This document shows, in pieces, positions 13,889 through 18,062 of a stretch of 18,062 bases of DNA; positions within the stretch are counted from its first letter, which is position 1, and every line of letters starts with the position of its first letter. Below the pieces are notes generated by a model. The model did not search any database, had not been told where the DNA came from, and was given only the letters and a program-made list of their open reading frames with translations. Where the stretch lies: positions 10,911 through 28,972 of the forward strand of contig DBXD01000019.1 in assembly GCA_002309425.1 (NCBI GenBank), read 5' to 3'. Source of the stretch: Cyanobacteria bacterium UBA1221. Lineage in GTDB: Bacteria; Cyanobacteriota; Vampirovibrionia; Gastranaerophilales; Gastranaerophilaceae. A program made the position numbers and the translations under genes.

Positions 13889-15016
13889 ATGTTTTTTACG
13901 GATAAATTTAAAAATGCAAAAGATTTGTACTATATCGGCGGTGTTGTCAGAGATGAAATTCTCGGCAAAGAGAGTTTGGATGTGGATTTGACATATGTCG
14001 GGAATGCAATAGAATTTGTTAGTACTCTTGAAGATGTTGATATAATCCAAATAAATGAACCTTTTGGAACAGTCAGAGTACGAATTGACGGACAGGAAAC
14101 TGATATAGCCTCTACCCGTTCCGAAATATATGAAAAACCCGGACATTTACCTTCCGTAACAAAAATAGGATGTTCTTTAAAAGAGGATGTTTTGCGGCGG
14201 GATTTTACCATAAATGCAATGGCTAAAAATTTTAATACCGGAGAAATTGTCGATTATACGGGCGGTCTGAAAGATATAAAAGAAAAGAAACTCAGAATTT
14301 TGCATGACCAAAGTTTTATTGATGACCCGACAAGAATTATAAGAGCATTGAAGTTTGCTGTTCGTTTTGGTTTTGAATTGGAAGAAAATACAAAAACATT
14401 AAGGGATATTTATTTGAAAAATGTTAATTATGACATGAGTTATAAGAGAGTAAAAAAAGAATTAACCGAAACTTTTAATCTAAATTCCAACAAAGCATAT
14501 GAAGAATTTATCAATTCAGATATATATAAATTGATTACACCGGAAAAAACAAATCTCCTGTCTGTAAATATTGAAAATATCATAAATAAATACAAACATA
14601 CTATAAATTCAAATAATATTTGGCTGATATATGTTGCAACTTTACCCGAAATTTCTAATATTGAACCCACGTTTACAAAAGAAGAACTTAAAATTGTAAG
14701 AGATTATGATTCTATAAAAAATGTTTGTCCTGAAACGGATTTTGAAATATATAAAATGTTTGAAAACTGTTCTCTTGAAACGGTTCTTTTGTATGCGGTT
14801 AAAAATAATTCGGAAGTAGCAGAAAAATATCTGGACAATTTAACCGATATAAAACTGAATATCACGGGGCGGGATATTCAAAATATGGGTATTGAACCCT
14901 CACCAAAATATAAAGAGTGTTTTGATTTTGTCATGCGAAAAAAAATGCTGCAAAAAAACATGACAAAAGAACAGGAATTGGCTATTGCAAAAAGTTTTTT
15001 TGAAGCATGTAAATAA
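13889..15016 (+). CDS. cca: tRNA nucleotidyltransferase / poly(A) polymerase family (CCA-adding type)
   Basis: 375 residues. This family adds CCA, CC or A to tRNA 3' ends or poly(A) to RNA; tRNA maturation is most likely here. The class II nucleotidyltransferase head is clear: YIGGVVRD (15-22), LDVDLTYVG (30-38) with metal-binding D31 and D33, a third acidic residue D72 (ETDIA), RRDFTINAM (103-111) and DPTRIIRALKFAVRFGF (146-162). The C-terminal half (about 200-375) is diverged, Asn/Lys-rich and lacks a visible HD phosphohydrolase motif. CCA-adding cannot be separated from A-adding or CC-adding activity without structural comparison, so the symbol is tentative. Last gene of the ribE run, 15 nt after thrC. 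The ribosome-binding site is weak (ACGGG directly before the ATG). Confidence 0.88.
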   Translation: MFFTDKFKNAKDLYYIGGVVRDEILGKESLDVDLTYVGNAIEFVSTLEDVDIIQINEPFGTVRVRIDGQETDIASTRSEIYEKPGHLPSVTKIGCSLKEDVLRRDFTINAMAKNFNTGEIVDYTGGLKDIKEKKLRILHDQSFIDDPTRIIRALKFAVRFGFELEENTKTLRDIYLKNVNYDMSYKRVKKELTETFNLNSNKAYEEFINSDIYKLITPEKTNLLSVNIENIINKYKHTINSNNIWLIYVATLPEISNIEPTFTKEELKIVRDYDSIKNVCPETDFEIYKMFENCSLETVLLYAVKNNSEVAEKYLDNLTDIKLNITGRDIQNMGIEPSPKYKECFDFVMRKKMLQKNMTKEQELAIAKSFFEACK

Positions 15017-15140
15017 AAATTCAAGGATAAAAAACAAGAAAATATTAAGAAATATTACGTAAAAATATCCCCGAAATGCTTGATATAACGGAGTCTTAAA
15101 AATTAGTATATATTTTATGCATAAAATTTAGCACTTTTTT

Positions 15141-15169
15141 ATATTACGATGTTTTTATATATATACGAT
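15141..15169 (+). promoter_or_regulatory. Possible RHH operator/promoter region (paired ACGAT segments)
   Basis: ATATTACGAT (15141-15150) and ATATACGAT (15161-15169) form an imperfect direct repeat at about 20-nt spacing, roughly two helical turns, ending 25 nt before the RHH start codon. RHH dimers often bind tandem or inverted short sites in their own promoters. The AT-rich background makes chance similarity quite possible. Confidence 0.25.
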
Positions 15170-15194
15170 AGGAATAGCAAAAAAAGGAGTATAT

Positions 15195-15383
15195 ATGGCA
15201 AGAGTACTTATTTCAATGCCCGAGGAATTTTTAAGTATGATAGATTCTGTTGCTGACGGAGAGAATCGTTCACGCAGTGAATTGATTAGAGAGGCTCTCA
15301 GGACGTACATTTACAAGCAGAAGGTTCGTCAATCAGCGACAGCCGGCAGAAATGCCGAATTGTTGGAGGAATTATTGGAATAA
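15195..15383 (+). CDS. Ribbon-helix-helix (CopG-type) transcriptional regulator
   Basis: 62 residues. The N-terminal ARVLISMPEEFLSMIDSVA is the DNA-contacting beta strand plus first helix, and SRSELIREALRTYI (27-40) the second helix of the RHH fold. The remainder is a charged tail ending ELLEELLE. RHH proteins bind DNA as dimers and are often antitoxins or metal-responsive regulators. No partner toxin is adjacent, so this is an orphan regulator; nothing indicates a NikR-type metal domain. The start is supported by AAGGAG 8 nt upstream. Two similar ACGAT-containing segments lie just upstream and could be its own operator. A terminator follows within 40 nt. Confidence 0.85.
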   Translation: MARVLISMPEEFLSMIDSVADGENRSRSELIREALRTYIYKQKVRQSATAGRNAELLEELLE

Positions 15384-15420
15384 AAAACAACATTATGTTG
15401 AAATAGGTACAAGTACATTT

Positions 15421-15449
15421 AAGACCGCTTTATTAAAGGCGGTCTTTTG
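15421..15449 (+). terminator. Intrinsic terminator after the RHH regulator gene
   Basis: AAGACCGC (15421-15428) pairs with GCGGTCTT (15439-15446), with further A-T pairing inside the TTTATTAAAG loop region, followed by TTTTG on the plus strand. It lies between convergent genes. On the minus strand it follows the hom stop codon (15457), but the T-run is poorer. Confidence 0.8.
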
Positions 15450-15456
15450 TGGTTTC

Positions 15457-16734
15457 TTAGCTTTGAACTCTTATAAGACTATCTACTTTGTTAATAAAAT
15501 CATTATTTTCAAACTGCGAAATTGCGTTGTTTATATCTTTTTCTTTGCATAATTCTGTCACAACAACAATATCAGCGGTGTTATCTTCTTTCAGTCCTCT
15601 TTGAAGAATACACGCTACACTTATGTTATTGTCTTCGCATATTTTTCCGATAGTTCCGATAGCTCCCATTTTGTTTACGGCATTAAGGGATATGTAATAT
15701 TTATTATACGTATCATCCATATTAACCATTTCGGCGGTTTCTTCGTGATGACATCTCATCATGGGAAGCAGATAATCCGTTTTACCAAGTTCTGCTGCTA
15801 TCGCAAGGATATCTCCCACAACGGAGCTTGCCGTCGGAAATTCTCCCGCTCCCGGCCCTGACAATGTAATATGTCCTACAGGATGACCTTTCAGGCTTAC
15901 CGCATTTTTGACATAATCAATATGTGCAAGGGTAGAATCTTTTGAAACAAGCATAGGATGAACCCTTACATCTGCCTTGCCGTCTTTATTTAAGTCTGCG
16001 TACGCAATGAGTTTAATCTTGTATCCGAGTTCATTAGCCATTTTCATATCTTCGGCACGAACTTTTGTTATTCCCTCACTGTAAACATTTTCAAATTTAA
16101 TTCTTTTTCTGAAAGCCAGAGTTGAAAGTGTAGTAATTTTGTATGCGGCGTCAAGCCCCTCGACATCACCTGTCGGGTCTGTTTCTGCATACCCCAGAGC
16201 CTGAGCTTCTCTCAGGACATCATCATAAGATGCACCGTCAACATCCATTTTTGTGAGTATATAATTTGTTGTACCGTTCAGAATAGCCTCAATATGATTT
16301 ATTTTATTTCCTGCAAGAATAGTTTTTATAGGCATAATAATAGGAATACCGCCGGCAATAGCGGCTTCATAAAGGACTACTTTATTGTGCTCTTCCGCAA
16401 AATTAAAAAGTTCTTCTCCAAACTTTGCCAACAGTTCTTTGTTTGCGGTAACAATGTGTTTTCCGTTCAGAATAGCCTGTTTTATTAAACTAAAAGCCGG
16501 CTCAACGCCGCCGATTAGTTCAACAACAATATCGGCATCCGAATTAACAACATCATAAGGGTTGTCGGTTAATATTGAATTATCCAGTCCCTCAATATTT
16601 CTGGGTTTATTTATATTTTTTACTCCGATTTTTACTATTTCAAAATTAGAGTAATCCTGCAGGGTTTTGTACACACCGGAACCTACTGTTCCAAGTCCTA
16701 TTATTCCTATTTTTACTTTTTTCTTGTCACTCAT
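15457..16734 (-). CDS. hom: Homoserine dehydrogenase with C-terminal ACT domain
   Basis: Reduces aspartate semialdehyde to homoserine with NAD(P)H, the branch step to threonine and methionine. 425 residues, normal for the monofunctional ACT-containing form. The Rossmann motif is IIGLGTVGSG (11-20). TANKELLA (96-103) contains the conserved lysine K99. NGTTNYILTKM (153-163) follows, and the catalytic segment GYAETDPTGDVEGLDAAYK (181-199) holds E184, D195 and K199. Residues about 345-425 (YYISLNAVNKMGAIGTIGKI onward) are an ACT domain, usually a threonine feedback site. It follows the TM2 gene by 16 nt and is last in the nagZ-dut-TM2-hom run. No good ribosome-binding site is visible (GGCAG about 9 nt upstream). 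Confidence 0.95.
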   Translation of the reverse strand: MSDKKKVKIGIIGLGTVGSGVYKTLQDYSNFEIVKIGVKNINKPRNIEGLDNSILTDNPYDVVNSDADIVVELIGGVEPAFSLIKQAILNGKHIVTANKELLAKFGEELFNFAEEHNKVVLYEAAIAGGIPIIMPIKTILAGNKINHIEAILNGTTNYILTKMDVDGASYDDVLREAQALGYAETDPTGDVEGLDAAYKITTLSTLAFRKRIKFENVYSEGITKVRAEDMKMANELGYKIKLIAYADLNKDGKADVRVHPMLVSKDSTLAHIDYVKNAVSLKGHPVGHITLSGPGAGEFPTASSVVGDILAIAAELGKTDYLLPMMRCHHEETAEMVNMDDTYNKYYISLNAVNKMGAIGTIGKICEDNNISVACILQRGLKEDNTADIVVVTELCKEKDINNAISQFENNDFINKVDSLIRVQS

Positions 16735-16750
16735 TTTTAAATCTGCCTAA

Positions 16751-17092
16751 TTATTCTGTAATAAACTTTTCCACAACGGCAGGTAAAGACATAATTGCCA
16801 AAGCCAAACACACAAGAGCAAATCCTGTTAAAACTAACGATGCCAATGTTCCGTTATAATCATCAAGTTCATAACCGTATTTATCCTTGTAAGCATTAAA
16901 ACATAAAGCAATCAAATCAATTGTCCACCAAATTCCAAAACCGCCCAGAGTAAACAATTGCAGTAAACCAAGCCTTTTATATCCGGTATAAAATCTGTGG
17001 ATACCAAACATACCTAAAAACAAGCACAGTAATACTGCTCTTGGAAAACTTTTAGGATAGTGCGGTAATGTTCTTTTTCTAACTTCTAACAT
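16751..17092 (-). CDS. TM2-domain membrane protein
   Basis: 113 residues. The TM2 signature is clear: AVLLCLFLGMFGIHRFYTGY (19-38), then GLLQLFTLGGFGIWWTIDLI (42-61), two membrane helices joined by the conserved HRFY loop. A third hydrophobic helix (LASLVLTGFALVCLALAIM, about 83-101) follows a short charged linker with KDKYGYELDDYNG. The N-terminus is basic and probably cytoplasmic. Function is unknown for bacterial TM2 proteins. AAGGGAG about 6 nt before the ATG supports the start. It sits 17 nt after dut and 16 nt before hom; the operon mixes unrelated functions, so context does not inform its role. Confidence 0.9.
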   Translation of the reverse strand: MLEVRKRTLPHYPKSFPRAVLLCLFLGMFGIHRFYTGYKRLGLLQLFTLGGFGIWWTIDLIALCFNAYKDKYGYELDDYNGTLASLVLTGFALVCLALAIMSLPAVVEKFITE

Positions 17093-17109
17093 TTTTAACT
17101 CCCTTATAT

Positions 17110-17568
17110 TTACTTACCGGTAGAGCCAAATCCGCCGGCACCTCTCTCTGTTTCGCTTAATTCCGTAACCACTTCGATTTTTGCCTGTTCAACACGGGCA
17201 ATAATCATTTGAGCAATTCTTTCATCAGGCTGTATTGAATATGTTTCATTTGATATATTAACAACGGGAATACAGACTTCTCCTCTGTAATCTTCATCAA
17301 TTGTGCCTACGCAGTTTATTAAAGTAATACCGTGCTTAATAGACATACCGGAACGGGGTCTGATTTGAGCTTCATAGCCGTGTTCGAGTTCAATTTTTAT
17401 TCCTGTCGGTACCAATGCTCTTTCAAGCGGTTTTAATGTCAAAGGTTCTGATATTGCTGCACAAAGGTCCATTCCTGCAGCACCTTCAGTCTTGTATTCC
17501 GGAATAAATCTGTTATGCGGCAATCTTTCTATTTTAAGAACAGTTTTGGTTTTTTCCAATGTTTCCAT
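17110..17568 (-). CDS. dut: Deoxyuridine 5'-triphosphate nucleotidohydrolase (dUTPase)
   Basis: Hydrolyses dUTP to dUMP and pyrophosphate, keeping uracil out of DNA and feeding thymidylate synthesis. 152 residues, the usual trimeric dUTPase length. All five motifs are present: AGMDLCAA (31-38), RPRSGMS (70-76), GTIDEDYRGE (88-97) with catalytic D91, DERIAQMI (115-122) and the C-terminal RGAGGFGSTG (142-151) that closes over the substrate. Its ATG overlaps the nagZ stop codon by one base (TAATG), so translation is coupled, with GAGGGG just upstream as ribosome-binding site. Identification is firm. Confidence 0.97.
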   Translation of the reverse strand: METLEKTKTVLKIERLPHNRFIPEYKTEGAAGMDLCAAISEPLTLKPLERALVPTGIKIELEHGYEAQIRPRSGMSIKHGITLINCVGTIDEDYRGEVCIPVVNISNETYSIQPDERIAQMIIARVEQAKIEVVTELSETERGAGGFGSTGK

Positions 17569-18062
17569 TATACCCCTCTTTTCTGTTTTAATTTTATAAT
17601 AAGTTCATATGATTTTTCAATATTATGTTTTAATTCTATATCATTTTCGGCTTTTTTTGCAAGTGTTTCTATAATGTTAATTGTTTTTTTGTCTGAATTT
17701 CTGTATATAAAAATATTTACACCGGCTCTTATTCCCGTTTCGCAGGCTTCAATTTCCCCGAAATCCCCAACCCCTTTCATAATCATGTCATCCGAAATTA
17801 TAATACCTTTATAATTCAGGGTGTTTCTCAGATACGATATAGCATTTTTACTTAATGAGGTAGGGATTTTTTCTTTTTCAAAGTGCGGAACGTGTAAATG
17901 TGCAATCATAATCATTTCAATTCCGTTATTTATTGCGGATTTGAAAGGTTTAATATGATACTTTTCAAGTGTTTCAAAATCCATATTAATTTCAGGTAAT
18001 GTCAGATGGCTGTCAGTGTTTGCATCTCCATGTCCGGGGAAGTGTTTTACACAGGGAATTAT
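17568..18062 (-). CDS. nagZ: Glycoside hydrolase family 3 beta-N-acetylhexosaminidase (NagZ-like), C-terminal 164 residues, cut by window edge
   Basis: NagZ removes N-acetylglucosamine from recycled muropeptides in the cytosol. Only the C-terminal 164 residues are present; the frame is open to the right edge. The first visible residues contain the hallmark KHFPGHGDANTDSH, whose Asp/His pair acts in catalysis of the NagZ group. Downstream, MIMIAHLHVPHFE takes the place of the usual M-x-x-H-x-x-x-P run, and GIIISDDMIMKGV carries the nucleophile aspartate in SDD. The C-terminus is short, without the extra domain of multi-domain GH3 enzymes. The usual -GDT- is -GDA- here. Without the N-terminus a lipoprotein or exported form cannot be excluded. 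The stop codon overlaps the dut start. Confidence 0.88.
   Translation of the reverse strand: MIPCVKHFPGHGDANTDSHLTLPEINMDFETLEKYHIKPFKSAINNGIEMIMIAHLHVPHFEKEKIPTSLSKNAISYLRNTLNYKGIIISDDMIMKGVGDFGEIEACETGIRAGVNIFIYRNSDKKTINIIETLAKKAENDIELKHNIEKSYELIIKLKQKRGV

Noticed and set aside
15195..15552. Toxin-antitoxin pair with the 15352-15552 open frame as toxin
   Set aside because: That frame overlaps the RHH gene out of register, crosses the terminator, runs antisense into hom and shows no toxin features.
17515..17814. 99-residue plus-strand open frame
   Set aside because: It is antisense to nagZ and the start of dut. The Phe/Ile/Ser-rich composition is the expected shadow of an AT-rich coding strand.
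1..18062. CRISPR arrays, tRNA or rRNA genes
   Set aside because: No regularly spaced direct repeats and no cloverleaf or rRNA-like conserved blocks were seen in the gaps.

Overview
This window reads as chromosomal DNA from a low-GC anaerobe. The evidence is an oxygen-sensitive class III ribonucleotide reductase at the left edge, ATP-type PEP carboxykinase, AT-rich intergenic DNA and short gene spacing. A NagZ-type glycosidase and a heptosyltransferase-like protein fit a cell with peptidoglycan and probably two membranes. A gut-type Melainabacteria/Gastranaerophilales genome is my best guess, but this is inference from style and gene content, not from a marker gene. I see no tRNA or rRNA gene, CRISPR array, prophage or insertion sequence.

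Left part (1-6302), all on the minus strand. The 5' part of nrdD runs off the left edge. It sits behind a roughly 230-nt leader with its own promoter, a multi-stem folded domain, an intrinsic terminator and a hairpin that covers the ribosome-binding site, the layout of a riboswitch or attenuator. Next come pckA, with a perfect inverted repeat upstream, and a two-gene unit of a TPR-glycosyltransferase followed by a membrane protein with a duplicated module.

Middle (6303-9935), an accessory island. It holds a membrane protein bracketed by two inverted copies of a double-hairpin repeat, a tandem pair of paralogous small proteins sharing the N-terminus MLNKIQ..N.APSFTS, a glycine/alanine-rich protein resembling the pre-toxin part of polymorphic toxins but without a toxin domain, and a small Cys-rich protein. 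None has a firm function.

Right part (9936-18062), housekeeping. A tight plus-strand run holds ribE, ribBA, an acetyltransferase, thrC and a tRNA nucleotidyltransferase, then a lone ribbon-helix-helix regulator. Converging on it from the minus strand is nagZ (cut by the right edge), dut, a TM2-domain protein and hom. hom and thrC are the flanking steps of threonine synthesis but lie on opposite strands; thrB is not here. ribE and ribBA cover only part of riboflavin synthesis; ribD and ribH must lie elsewhere.

A recurring feature is that three genes (the TPR-glycosyltransferase, the bracketed membrane protein and ribE) have an extended -10 box (TGnTAnAAT) ending 6-7 nt before the start codon and no Shine-Dalgarno sequence. 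They are probably transcribed as leaderless mRNAs, while neighbouring genes have ordinary AAGGAG-type sites.
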